From Armatimonadota bacterium (GTDB lineage: Bacteria > Armatimonadota > Fimbriimonadia > Fimbriimonadales > Fimbriimonadaceae), in the NCBI GenBank assembly GCA_018268255.1, contig JAFDWX010000001.1, positions 434,001 through 498,000 of the forward strand: a stretch of 64,000 bases of DNA, given 5' to 3'. Of the stretch, positions 34,060-42,807 are shown one piece after another; the stretch's first letter is position 1, and every line of letters begins with the position of its first letter. Below the pieces are notes generated by a model. It ran no database searches and was not told where the DNA came from. It saw only the letters and a program-made list of their open reading frames with translations. The position numbers and the translations under genes were made by a program.

Positions 34060-34773
34060 ATGGTTAGGCCCGGCGACATCATCCAACCGTTTCGCGTTGC
34101 CATTAACGGCCTCGTGCACACCTTCCGCACGCAGCGCCATATGCGTATTCACCTCTACGTCACCTTGGCGACGGTGGCTTTGGCTCTCGCACTGAACCTC
34201 CGGGTCCGAGAAGTCCTTGTGCTGCTGTTCATGATCACCTTTGTCTTGGTGGCAGAGATGTTCAATAGCGCGATCGAGGCCACTGTTGACTTGGCGTCGC
34301 CGAACTACCACCCGCTGGCAAAGTTCGCCAAGGACATTGCGGCTGGAGCCGTCCTCGTCACCACGATCATGGCAATCCTTGTCGGTCTGCTGGTGGCGGC
34401 CGGTGATGACACGTGGGATCGCATTCGGGTGTCTCTGACCTATGGCTCTATCGGATTGCCCGTGCCAGCCAAACTGGGTTTGGGCGCAATCATGCTCTTT
34501 TTCATCATCGTTATCGGAAAAGGGCTGGGCAAGCGGGGACAGGTGCTTCGTGGGGGTCTGGTGAGCGGCCACGCGGCGTATGGATTCTTCATAGCCGGAG
34601 CAATTGTGTTCATTACAGATCAGCCCTTGGTCTCGGGACTTGGGCTGCTTCTAGCTATGATCATCGCTCAAAGCCGATGGGAAGCCAAGATCCACAGTAT
34701 TTTCGAATTGACTCTCGGCGGAACCGTAGGCCTAGTAATGGCCTGGGTATTGTTCGCAATTTTGCCAAAATAA
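34060..34773 (+). CDS. Undecaprenol/diacylglycerol kinase fused to a PAP2-like phosphatase domain
   Basis: 237 residues from the ATG at 34060, 1 bp after ybeY; upstream in-frame sequence overlaps ybeY. Residues about 10-115 are a DgkA-type lipid kinase with AEMFNSAIEATVDL and KFAKDIAAGAVL. Residues about 140-237 are three more membrane helices with PAP2 features: VSGHAAYG (motif 2) and QSRWEAKIHSIFE (SR-x5-H-x3-E, motif 3). Motif 1 is weak. Kinase and phosphatase on one chain could interconvert undecaprenol and its phosphate. Confidence 0.75.
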   Translation: MVRPGDIIQPFRVAINGLVHTFRTQRHMRIHLYVTLATVALALALNLRVREVLVLLFMITFVLVAEMFNSAIEATVDLASPNYHPLAKFAKDIAAGAVLVTTIMAILVGLLVAAGDDTWDRIRVSLTYGSIGLPVPAKLGLGAIMLFFIIVIGKGLGKRGQVLRGGLVSGHAAYGFFIAGAIVFITDQPLVSGLGLLLAMIIAQSRWEAKIHSIFELTLGGTVGLVMAWVLFAILPK

Positions 34774-34794
34774 ATAACTGATATCTCGGAATCG

Positions 34795-36264
34795 ATGAAA
34801 GCGAAACCAAAAGAACGTGGCCGGCAACATGGAGAAGACCCTCCATCGCGCCGGAATCTGTTGAACCAAATAGTTGCGATAACGATCTTGTTCGGTGTGC
34901 CCGCAATGGTGCTGGCCCAAGGCGATAAGTTGCCGTTGTCTGAAGCTTCCGAGATTGCGCTTGTGCCCAGCATCGCGGCCATCGTCCTATTTGTTGCGTT
35001 GAATGCAGTGTTCAGTGCTGCCTGGAGTTCGCTTGAATTCCTGCGCCCCTCACATTTGCGTTCTTCGGAACGCACGGATAAGGAAATCGAGGTGCTGAAC
35101 TGGCTGCTGGCCAACAAACCTCAGGCGCTTGCGGGGTTGACTCTCTGTCGCCAAACAATTTCCTGGTGGGTAGTCATGCTCAGCCTGATTCCTGCTTACG
35201 CTGTTACGACCCATTACGTCAAGGAAGACTCGTCTCCGACCCTCTGGCTCGTGCTGTTCTTTTGGCTCGGCATTGCCATCCCTATCGCAGGAATCAACAT
35301 GATCATCGGCGAGCTGGCTCCGAGAGCCTACGCCGCCTTGCGGCCCGCGCAGGTTGCCTATCGCCTGAGAAAGCTGATTCTACTCACGAGCGGACTGTTT
35401 TATTTCCCGGCGAAGCTTTTGGTTTTGTCCGCAAACTTGGTCACGCGACGTTTTGGAGCCCAAGCCAGCTTCGTTGTGAGCAACCACACCGAAGAGGAAA
35501 TCAAGAGTCTTGCGGAAACGGGACAGGAGTCTGGAGAAATCGAGCCGCAAGAACGACAGTTGCTCCACTCGGTATTCGAATTTGGGGACACCATTGCCCG
35601 GGAGATTATGACCCCTCGGGTGGATATGGACGCCGCTCCCGTCAACTCGACCTTGGAAGATTTGGTCAAGCTCGTTACTGAGACGGGCCACAGTCGAATC
35701 CCCGTGTACATCGACACGGACGACCAGATCATTGGCCTGATCCATGCAAAGGACCTCTTAGAAGCGCGCCTTCAACCCGAGAAGCCGGTGAATTTGCGGA
35801 CCATGATCCGCCCGGTGGTCTTTGTGCCCGAGAACAAGAACATCGGTGATCTGTTGGCCGAGCTTCGGAGCAATCGCAGCCAGATGGCGATCGTTCAAGA
35901 CGAGTTTGGCGGCACTGCTGGCTTGGTAACCATCGAAGACATTGTCGAGGAACTCGTTGGCGAGATCGTAGACGAATACGACCGTGAGACTGCAGCAATT
36001 GTCAAGAACGGCGTGGGTTGGATCGTGAGCGGAAAAGTCAACATCTACGACCTGAACGCTGCCGTTGGGTCCGATTTCGAATCGGACGAGTTTGACACCA
36101 TTGCGGGCTACGTGTTCGGCCTTTTCGGCCGCCAGCCAAAAATCGGTGACTCAGTTGAAGATGACCAGTATCGATTTCTGGTGGAGGAAACTGATGGCCG
36201 ACGGATCCGTACGCTACACGTCATGCCTCTCAACGAGGAATCCGAGAAGATCGAAGTCGTATGA
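34795..36264 (+). CDS. CNNM/CorC (HlyC-type) membrane protein with CBS domains
   Basis: 489 residues. A first hydrophobic helix near 25-42, then a DUF21 transmembrane domain (about 55-200), a CBS pair (about 265-385, with REIMTPRVDMDA and GHSRIPVYIDTDDQIIG), and a CorC/HlyC C-domain (about 400-480, GVGWIVSGKVNIYDLN). Members are linked to magnesium or cobalt efflux, or act as accessory factors; older haemolysin names are misleading. Follows the DgkA-PAP2 gene by 21 bp. Confidence 0.88.
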   Translation: MKAKPKERGRQHGEDPPSRRNLLNQIVAITILFGVPAMVLAQGDKLPLSEASEIALVPSIAAIVLFVALNAVFSAAWSSLEFLRPSHLRSSERTDKEIEVLNWLLANKPQALAGLTLCRQTISWWVVMLSLIPAYAVTTHYVKEDSSPTLWLVLFFWLGIAIPIAGINMIIGELAPRAYAALRPAQVAYRLRKLILLTSGLFYFPAKLLVLSANLVTRRFGAQASFVVSNHTEEEIKSLAETGQESGEIEPQERQLLHSVFEFGDTIAREIMTPRVDMDAAPVNSTLEDLVKLVTETGHSRIPVYIDTDDQIIGLIHAKDLLEARLQPEKPVNLRTMIRPVVFVPENKNIGDLLAELRSNRSQMAIVQDEFGGTAGLVTIEDIVEELVGEIVDEYDRETAAIVKNGVGWIVSGKVNIYDLNAAVGSDFESDEFDTIAGYVFGLFGRQPKIGDSVEDDQYRFLVEETDGRRIRTLHVMPLNEESEKIEVV

Positions 36265-36275
36265 CCCGGTAACGG

Positions 36276-36308
36276 TAGAATAAATTTGTGTGGTGAAGTT
36301 TGTTCACC
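36276..36308 (+). promoter_or_regulatory. -10-like TAGAAT and leader hairpin before the PEP-CTERM gene
   Basis: TAGAAT at 36276-36281 is followed by a 6-bp hairpin (GGTGAA 36292-36297 with TTCACC 36303-36308, loop GTTTG). The hairpin may end the upstream CNNM transcript or shape the 5' leader. A GAAAGG ribosome site lies about 12 nt before the ATG at 36354. Confidence 0.4.
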
Positions 36309-36353
36309 CTCCCCCAAGGGTCTATTGAGACTCTTTTGAAAGGTGCTTGTAAT

Positions 36354-37013
36354 ATGAAAATCTTGGCATGCGTGGCCGCGGCGTTCGTGGCTCAATTTGG
36401 GTTTGGCGCAATTCTCTTCGACCAGATGACCAACCCCACATCGACAATCATTCCCTCATCGTGGGTTACCCCAGACGGGTCAGATTCCGACACCTACTCC
36501 TGGGATAACTTCCTCCTGCCGTACGACTCGACCATCAACGAAGTATGGTGGGTCGGTGGAGGTGGCCCTATCACGGGATTCACCGTGCGGTTTTACACCG
36601 GTCTCGCATCAGCGCCAGATCTGCAGCCGACTATTTCGGCTCTTCCAGAGAGCGAGACTTCCGCTGATTATCTGAAGGGCTACAGATTCCAGAACAAGGC
36701 TAACGAAACCCAAATCGCGGGCACATCTCTCTACCAATATCACGTGAACTTGCCGACGCCACTCGCGCTCCAAGCCAACAAAGTCTATTGGATCAAAATC
36801 GAGGCCGATACCACAAGTTTTCCGAGTTGGGGACTTGCTCAGGCGAGCCACGGACGAGACACAGGTCACTTTCGATATATCACCGGGCTCCACATGTTCC
36901 AGCGGGTTCCCGGTTCTGAGGCGTTTCAGCTCATCGGCACGGTTCCGGAGCCAGCCAGTCTTTCTGCAATTGCACTCGGACTGGTGGCCGTCATGCGCCG
37001 CCGCTCACGCTGA
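36354..37013 (+). CDS. PEP-CTERM surface-sorted protein
   Basis: 219 residues from the ATG at 36354: signal peptide (1-18, ending FGFG-A), a beta-rich body, then VPEPASLSAIALG, a hydrophobic helix and a basic end (MRRRSR). This is the PEP-CTERM sorting signal recognised by exosortase. The body contains WWVGGGGPITGFTVRFYT and is similar in style to other secreted proteins of this type; its function is unknown. Monocistronic, with a terminator-like hairpin after it. Confidence 0.82.
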   Translation: MKILACVAAAFVAQFGFGAILFDQMTNPTSTIIPSSWVTPDGSDSDTYSWDNFLLPYDSTINEVWWVGGGGPITGFTVRFYTGLASAPDLQPTISALPESETSADYLKGYRFQNKANETQIAGTSLYQYHVNLPTPLALQANKVYWIKIEADTTSFPSWGLAQASHGRDTGHFRYITGLHMFQRVPGSEAFQLIGTVPEPASLSAIALGLVAVMRRRSR

Positions 37014-37036
37014 GTATTTACCGCTCCTTTAGTTTC

Positions 37037-37075
37037 AGGGCTTCCTCGCTAAGGCGAAGGAGCCCTGTCGGTTTT
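37037..37075 (+). terminator. Terminator-like hairpin after the PEP-CTERM gene
   Basis: AGGGCT (37037-37042) pairs with AGCCCT (37061-37066), and the inner arms TCCTCGC and GCGAAGG pair with mismatches. A short T4 run at 37072-37075 follows. Confidence 0.55.
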
Positions 37076-37134
37076 GATACGCGATCAACATCCAAAATTC
37101 GCTGTAGAATTTGGTTGGAGCGATCGATATAGCA

Positions 37135-38214
37135 GTGACGAATAAACCTCTCAAAGTCGGCATCGTAGGTTGCGGAGCCATCTTTTCCACACACGCCGAC
37201 GCACTCAAAGAAATCAGCGGCGCAGACCTTTTTGGTGCCTGTGACATTGTGCCCGAGCGGGCTCAGACGATGGCGGAGAAGTACGGGGTCCGTCCCTTCT
37301 CGAAACTCAGCCAGATGCTTCCGCACGTGGATATGGTCACTGTCGCGGTGCCTTCTGGGCTCCATGCACAATTGGCAACCCAAGCGGTTAAGGCAGGAAA
37401 AATCACCTTGGTCGAGAAGCCGATCGATGTCAATCTGCGGAAGGCAGAAGCATTGGTGCAACTAGCAAAGGACAAGAAAGTCCCGTTGGGAGTGATCAGC
37501 CAGCACCGATTTGCCAAGGATATCCAGCGAGTGAGGGAGGCGATTCAATCCGGCGAGCTGGGCAAGCTCTACCAAGCGGACGTTGTCGTCAAGTGGCTGA
37601 GGACCCAAGCCTATTACGACAGTGGTGAGTGGCGCGGCACTCACAAGCTGGATGGCGGCTGTCTGATGAATCAAACTGTCCACTATATCGACATGCTGCA
37701 GTGGATCACGGGTGGAGTCAAAGCGGTCCAAGCAATGATGAAGACTGCTGCTCACGACATGGAGGCCGAAGACATAGCCTATGCGCTGGTCGAATTCAAG
37801 AACGGTGCACTCGGGCTGATCCACGGCAGTACCTGCTGCTATCCAGGTTTCTCGGAGCGGATCGAGGTCCACGGAGCCCATGGATCCGTGATGCTGGAAG
37901 GCGACACCATTCGGCTCTGGTCTATCGACCCAGCTAGTGTGGGTAACGGAAAGTACGGAAACGGGGTCAATGCACAGCCAACTCCTAACCACTCCATGCA
38001 CGAACTAGCGGCCGGAAATCCGACTGGAGCAAGCGACCCGACTGCTATCTGGGGCGAACAGCACAAACTCCAAATTCAGGATTTTGTAGATTCTGTTCAC
38101 TCCGGCAAAAGGCCGTTCATTGCCGGTGAGGATGCACTCGAGCCGCTCAAGATCATTCGCGCAATCTACAAGAGTGCGAGTAAAAAGGGGCGGAGGATCG
38201 AGGTCAATCCGTGA
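37135..38214 (+). CDS. Gfo/Idh/MocA family oxidoreductase
   Basis: 359 residues from the GTG at 37135; a TTG at 37111 adds eight unlikely residues and directly follows a TAGAAT hexamer at 37105. N-terminal Rossmann NAD(P) domain (KVGIVGCGAIFSTHADAL) and the family EKP motif in LVEKPIDVNLRKAE, then the alpha/beta substrate domain with GGCLMNQTVHYIDML. Oxidises or reduces a sugar, cyclitol or nucleotide sugar. First of four overlapping genes; the next starts inside its stop codon. Confidence 0.88.
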   Translation: MTNKPLKVGIVGCGAIFSTHADALKEISGADLFGACDIVPERAQTMAEKYGVRPFSKLSQMLPHVDMVTVAVPSGLHAQLATQAVKAGKITLVEKPIDVNLRKAEALVQLAKDKKVPLGVISQHRFAKDIQRVREAIQSGELGKLYQADVVVKWLRTQAYYDSGEWRGTHKLDGGCLMNQTVHYIDMLQWITGGVKAVQAMMKTAAHDMEAEDIAYALVEFKNGALGLIHGSTCCYPGFSERIEVHGAHGSVMLEGDTIRLWSIDPASVGNGKYGNGVNAQPTPNHSMHELAAGNPTGASDPTAIWGEQHKLQIQDFVDSVHSGKRPFIAGEDALEPLKIIRAIYKSASKKGRRIEVNP

Positions 38215-38942
38215 TCCGATTCGGGGTCTGCGTTCCGTACAATCTGGTAACGAGCGCGTTGAGACTGGGGGCCGATTATGCCGAGGTGCCGGGCCACTCT
38301 GCAGCGGAATTTGTTGCCCAACAGCAAGATCAACTCCCCAGCAGCATCGAAGCTACCAACTTGTTTTTTCCGGAGGGATACAATTTGTTTTCCGATCCGG
38401 AAGGTAAGATCGTGGCGCACGCAAAGACAGCCATCGCCGCCGCCTCCAAACTCGGAGTCAAGGTGATGGTTTTGGGTAGTGGAGGTGCGCGCCGCGCTCC
38501 AGCGGAGATGGACCCTGACGAAGCGCTGGAGAAGTTCGTGCTGTGGGCGTACCAATTGGACGATCTCGCGGCCCAATTCAAGATGCGCGTTGCTCCGGAA
38601 TCCCTTTCGCCCGAAGAAACGAACGTTGGGACCGAGCTTCGGCCCCTGGCGCACCTCCTGCTCCACAAGGGACTCGCTTTTACGGCCGATTCGCGGCACA
38701 TCCTCCGAGAGTTGACCACAATTTCAAAAGCGATTCCCGCGACACCCATTCACGTGCACCTGGCCATGCCCGATGGGTCGCCGCCTCGGGCTCATTCGCT
38801 GGAACTTCAGAGCTTTGCGGCCCGGCTCCTAGATTTGGGGTACTCAGGTCGGGTCTCGCTGGAGTGTCGCTGGACAGACTTTGAAAGCGAACTTCCCGCA
38901 GCGCTCAGTGCAGCACGAAACCTGTTTCGGGGAGCCGCTTGA
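38211..38942 (+). CDS. Sugar phosphate isomerase/epimerase-like TIM barrel
   Basis: 243 residues, GTG start overlapping the dehydrogenase stop (GTGA). AP-endonuclease-2/xylose-isomerase-like barrel: LGADYAEVPG, a metal Glu in RVAPESLSPEETN, the His in IHVHLAMPDG and the late Glu in RVSLECRW. Likely isomerises or epimerises the product or substrate of the neighbouring dehydrogenase. Confidence 0.75.
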   Translation: MIRFGVCVPYNLVTSALRLGADYAEVPGHSAAEFVAQQQDQLPSSIEATNLFFPEGYNLFSDPEGKIVAHAKTAIAAASKLGVKVMVLGSGGARRAPAEMDPDEALEKFVLWAYQLDDLAAQFKMRVAPESLSPEETNVGTELRPLAHLLLHKGLAFTADSRHILRELTTISKAIPATPIHVHLAMPDGSPPRAHSLELQSFAARLLDLGYSGRVSLECRWTDFESELPAALSAARNLFRGAA

Positions 38943-39634
38943 TCGCGGTCGTTCCAGCTGCGGGGCTGGGCACCCGAATGGCGGAGATCACCGGAGGCGA
39001 ACCCAAAGAACTCCTGCCGCTGGGCGGGGTCACTGTCATAGAACATGTCCTGAATGAAGTACTGGCGGTGGCCGACAGGGCGATCGTCGTGGTCTCTCCG
39101 GCCAAGCGATCCGTGATGGACCGTCTCGAAAACATGGGCCATATAGAATTCGCCCTCCAACTGACTCCCGCAGGGTTTGCCGACGCTTTGGCGTGTGCTG
39201 GCAAACAGGATGAGGATGTTCTCATCGCAGTGCCCGATGTTGTGCTCCGGGGACAGCTCATTTCGCGATTGGCCGAGTCCAGCGCTGGTGCAGCCGTCGC
39301 TTACCGGAACATCCAACCGGAACACCGCCATCGCTACGGGATTTTGGAAATGGATGAAAACCATAGGGTGGCCAGAATCATCGAGAAGCCGATGGAAGGC
39401 CAAACAGAGAGCTGTTGCGCGATTGCAGGAAGATGGTTCCTGTCTCGAGCTCTGTGGAATCGGTTCATCGACTGGGCCGTATCCCATGGTTCCCAGAGCG
39501 TGACGGATTTCCTCGCCAGTAGAGTCGAACTTGGTGAACAAGTCCAAAGCTGTCCCCTTCTCGAGGGCGAAGACCTGTTCGATTGCGGGTCGGTGGACGG
39601 ATATCGAGCCGCAGTGGAGGCTCTTGGTCCATGA
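38939..39634 (+). CDS. Sugar-1-phosphate nucleotidyltransferase
   Basis: 231 residues, TTG start in a 4-bp overlap. Begins IAVVPAAGLGTRMAE, the G-x-G-T-R loop of glucose-1-phosphate uridylyl/thymidylyltransferases, followed by EPKELLPLGG with the catalytic Lys, and IEKP later. It joins NTP and a sugar-1-phosphate to make an NDP-sugar. The following GHMP kinase could supply that sugar-1-phosphate. Confidence 0.8.
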   Translation: MIAVVPAAGLGTRMAEITGGEPKELLPLGGVTVIEHVLNEVLAVADRAIVVVSPAKRSVMDRLENMGHIEFALQLTPAGFADALACAGKQDEDVLIAVPDVVLRGQLISRLAESSAGAAVAYRNIQPEHRHRYGILEMDENHRVARIIEKPMEGQTESCCAIAGRWFLSRALWNRFIDWAVSHGSQSVTDFLASRVELGEQVQSCPLLEGEDLFDCGSVDGYRAAVEALGP

Positions 39635-40674
39635 AAATCCGCACCTCAGCCCCGGGCCGATGCGGAATGGTCGGCAACCCGAGCGACATTTACGGAGGAT
39701 TCGTTGTGTCTTGCTCGGTTCCGCTTCGGGCACATTGCACTCTCGAACTTGGAGGATCTGGAGCCCTGCCGGATGACACTCGAATTTGGGATGCCGTGAT
39801 GGCGAGGTTCCCGCTGGGCGGAACCTCGGTTGAGTGGACAACGGACATTCCGAAATCGCGAGGAATCTCCGGATCGACAGCTTTGCTCGCGGCCACGCTT
39901 TTGGCTGTGCTCATCGCCCGCGCCGACGATCCAGCGTCGGTGTTCTCGATGCTTGGCGAGAGCCCGGGCCGTCGGGGGCGGAGTTCCGACGAAGGAGGAA
40001 CGAGGGTGTGGCTCGGGCCCGGCGGCCCAGAGACCGGACCGCTTTCGGAGCTTTGGAGAACAAGTTTTGCGGAACTTGTCCGGGACGTCGAACTCAACGA
40101 TGCGGGGATTATCTGCGGATACCAAGATGCGCTCATGATCTCCCACGGCGGCCTAAGGTGGATGGACTTTGCCGGGAAGCACCCGATCGACTCGGGTCCG
40201 CCGCCGACCACGGAGGAAATTAGCTGCGGTATCTCGGCTGATGATGGTGGTTTGCCATTCCTGCTCATTTCCACGGATGTCGAGCGGCTGAGCGGAGGTG
40301 TGCACGGTCCGATGCGTGAGCGATGGCTCAATGGGGATCAGCAGGTCGTGCAGGCCATGGATCGTATTGCCGAACTTGGGCGATTGGGACGAACATTTCT
40401 TGAATCTGGTGATCTCTACAGCCTGGGTCAGGCAATGACTGAGAATCATGCATTGGTCGCTGAACTCGGTGGCTCCGGCGCGGAAATCGACCATCTTATC
40501 GCCGAATGCTTGGCAAACGGCGCAACCAGCGCAAAGCTCGCCGGGGCTGGCCTCGGTGGCACCGTGATCGCACTCACGCAGGATCCCGTGACCCTGACCA
40601 AGGCATTGTCTGGATGTGGATATCGGTTGTTTGAAAGGCCAGCGCCAACTTTCGGAGTCTCGATAGACTCGTGA
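39631..40674 (+). CDS. GHMP-family sugar kinase
   Basis: 347 residues from the ATG at 39631 (ATGA overlap with the nucleotidyltransferase). The N-terminal APGRCGMVGNPSDIYGG resembles the glucuronokinase/mevalonate kinase branch; the P-loop-like motif is PKSRGISGSTALLAA; the C-terminal GHMP motif is KLAGAGLGGTVIAL. Likely phosphorylates a sugar or sugar acid, perhaps at C1. The last gene of the four-gene unit. Confidence 0.78.
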   Translation: MKIRTSAPGRCGMVGNPSDIYGGFVVSCSVPLRAHCTLELGGSGALPDDTRIWDAVMARFPLGGTSVEWTTDIPKSRGISGSTALLAATLLAVLIARADDPASVFSMLGESPGRRGRSSDEGGTRVWLGPGGPETGPLSELWRTSFAELVRDVELNDAGIICGYQDALMISHGGLRWMDFAGKHPIDSGPPPTTEEISCGISADDGGLPFLLISTDVERLSGGVHGPMRERWLNGDQQVVQAMDRIAELGRLGRTFLESGDLYSLGQAMTENHALVAELGGSGAEIDHLIAECLANGATSAKLAGAGLGGTVIALTQDPVTLTKALSGCGYRLFERPAPTFGVSIDS

Positions 40675-40733
40675 TCCGCGATTCGATATTGCGGTGCTTC
40701 GACAGAAAGGGCCGGGACAGATACGTGCCTCTG

Positions 40734-40739
40734 TATACT
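40734..40739 (+). promoter_or_regulatory. -10-like TATACT for the GH127 gene
   Basis: TATACT preceded by CTG (extended -10 style) ends 7 nt before the GTG at 40747. The gap GGGATGA is too close for a ribosome site. Suggests a leaderless transcript. Confidence 0.5.
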
Positions 40740-40746
40740 GGGATGA

Positions 40747-42738
40747 GTGATCGTTCCACTCGTTCTAGCTGCCATGAGTCTTGCTCCCATAACAATCGTC
40801 GACTGTCCACCACCGGGGCCCAGTCCGTACTATCTCAGTAATCGGGCACCGCTCAAGGACGTTCCGCTGACAAAGCTTCCCGTTACAGCCTTCAAACCCG
40901 GTGGATGGCTCAAAAAATCACTGGAGCTTCAGCGGGACGGGTTGACGGGTCATCTCATGGAGATCTCCAAATGGCTGACCAAAGAGGACAACGCCTGGTT
41001 AAGTCCGACCGGTAAGGGCAAATACGGGTGGGAAGAGTTGCCCTATTGGTTGAGGGGCTATTCGCGAGTGGGTTATGTGCTGAACGACTCGAAGATGTTG
41101 GCAGAAACGAAGGTTTGGGTTGAGGGGACGATCAAATCTGCCCGACCGGATGGCGATTTCGGCCCAATCGTGGATCACCGAGGTGGCTTTCGAGACCTTT
41201 GGGCTCAAATGCTCATGCTGCAGGTTCTGCAAGGGTGGTACGAGTTCACGGGAGACAAGCGAGTCATCGACCTGATGACCAACTACTTCAAGTTCCAACT
41301 CACGGTGCCCGACGACAAATTCTTGAAGGACTATTGGGAGAACAGCCGGGGCGGAGACAACTTGGCTAGCGTCTACTGGCTCTATAACATCACGGGTGAC
41401 AAGTTCCTTCTTGAGCTCGGCACCAAAATCGACAAGAACACTGCGAATTGGCGACGGCTCGGGAGTCTGCCGAACTATCACAACGTGAATATCGCCGAGT
41501 GCTTCCGCGAGCCGGGGACCTATTACCTCCAAAGCCACAATCCGGCCGATTTGGAGGCGACATACCGCAATTTCGATTTCATCCGAGAGAAGTTCGGGCA
41601 GGTGCCTGGCGGAATGTTCGGCTCAGACGAAAACTGTCGTCCCGGGCACGACGATCCCCATCAGGCAACCGAGACTTGTGGGTTTGTCGAGCAGATATTG
41701 TCAAACGCGGTGCTCATGTCCATCACAGGCGATCCCAAGTGGGCCGCCAACTCCGAGGACGTGGCTTTCAACTCGCTGCCTGCGGCTTTGATGCCGGATT
41801 ACCGGTCACTTCGGTATCTCACAGCACCTAACATGGTGGTCAGTGATGCGAAAAACCACGCTCCTGGTATTGCCAATGCTGGTCCGTTCCTGGTGATGAA
41901 TCCGTTTGGCAGTCGATGCTGTCAGCACAACCACACGAGTTCGTGGACGAGCTACTTGGAAGGTTCATGGATGGCAACATCTGATAAGGGCCTGGCAGCT
42001 GTACTGCTCCACGAGGGTGAAGTTACGGCAAAGGTTGGCAGTGGGCAAGAGGTGGTCATTAAGACTAAAACCAAGTACCCATTCGAGGAAGATGTCGTGA
42101 TGACTGTGGAGACAAAATCAGCGCTCCGATTCCCGCTTTACATCCTGATACCATCTTGGGCGAAAGGCGCTACTGCGGCAGTCGCGGATCTCAATGTGGA
42201 AGCCGCTCCAGGGAAATACCTTTGTCTGGACCGCGAATGGAAGTCGGGTGATTCTGTTAAGTTGCATCTGCCCATGAAGCCCGAAGTGCATGTGTGGGAT
42301 CAAATGCGCGACAGCGTAAGCGTCAACTATGGTCCTCTCACCCTGTCCCTCAAAATCAAAGAGAAGTACAACGTGCTGGATGGCACGCAGGCCAGTCAAG
42401 GCGACTCTGGATGGATCGATGGCGTGGATAAGTCCAACTGGCCCACTTACGAGATTCTGCCGGATTCAAAGTGGAATTACGGCTTGGTTGCCGCACCAAC
42501 CTTCGAGGTCGTGCGAACGGCATGGCCTGCCGATGACTACCCATTCAGTTTGGAAACCTGTCCTCTTGAGGTGGTGACCACAGGGAAGCAGATTCCCGAT
42601 TGGGGGATCGATCAAGACTGGCTCTTGGCGATTTTGCCGAAGAGCCCTGTGAAGGTTACGACTCCCGACGAGCCAATCACGCTGGTGCCGATGGGAGCCG
42701 CGCGGTTGCGCATTTCGGCGTTTCCGGTTGTGAAGTAA
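40747..42738 (+). CDS. GH127-type glycosidase (beta-L-arabinofuranosidase family)
   Basis: 663 residues, GTG start, with a weak signal peptide (about 1-14 hydrophobic). Alpha/alpha-barrel followed by beta domains, as in the DUF1680/GH127 family. The zinc-cysteine active site known from Bifidobacterium HypBA1 (Glu, Cys, Cys, Cys) is present: E309 and C311 in ATETCGF and C391-C392 in GSRCCQHN. The enzyme should therefore be active with Cys as nucleophile, probably on arabinose-containing plant glycans, although GH127 relatives have other substrates. Confidence 0.85.
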   Translation: MIVPLVLAAMSLAPITIVDCPPPGPSPYYLSNRAPLKDVPLTKLPVTAFKPGGWLKKSLELQRDGLTGHLMEISKWLTKEDNAWLSPTGKGKYGWEELPYWLRGYSRVGYVLNDSKMLAETKVWVEGTIKSARPDGDFGPIVDHRGGFRDLWAQMLMLQVLQGWYEFTGDKRVIDLMTNYFKFQLTVPDDKFLKDYWENSRGGDNLASVYWLYNITGDKFLLELGTKIDKNTANWRRLGSLPNYHNVNIAECFREPGTYYLQSHNPADLEATYRNFDFIREKFGQVPGGMFGSDENCRPGHDDPHQATETCGFVEQILSNAVLMSITGDPKWAANSEDVAFNSLPAALMPDYRSLRYLTAPNMVVSDAKNHAPGIANAGPFLVMNPFGSRCCQHNHTSSWTSYLEGSWMATSDKGLAAVLLHEGEVTAKVGSGQEVVIKTKTKYPFEEDVVMTVETKSALRFPLYILIPSWAKGATAAVADLNVEAAPGKYLCLDREWKSGDSVKLHLPMKPEVHVWDQMRDSVSVNYGPLTLSLKIKEKYNVLDGTQASQGDSGWIDGVDKSNWPTYEILPDSKWNYGLVAAPTFEVVRTAWPADDYPFSLETCPLEVVTTGKQIPDWGIDQDWLLAILPKSPVKVTTPDEPITLVPMGAARLRISAFPVVK

Positions 42739-42759
42739 GGAGTCACCGGGTGGAAGGAA

Positions 42760-42792
42760 AATTCCACGCCATAGCTCGGGTGGCGTGGAATT
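42760..42792. terminator. Bidirectional terminator between GH127 and the sigma-partner gene
   Basis: A perfect 12-bp stem (42760-42771 with 42781-42792) with a 9-nt loop lies between two convergent genes. On the minus strand it is followed by TTTT. Confidence 0.7.
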
Positions 42793-42807
42793 CTCTTGTA
42801 CTTAAAC

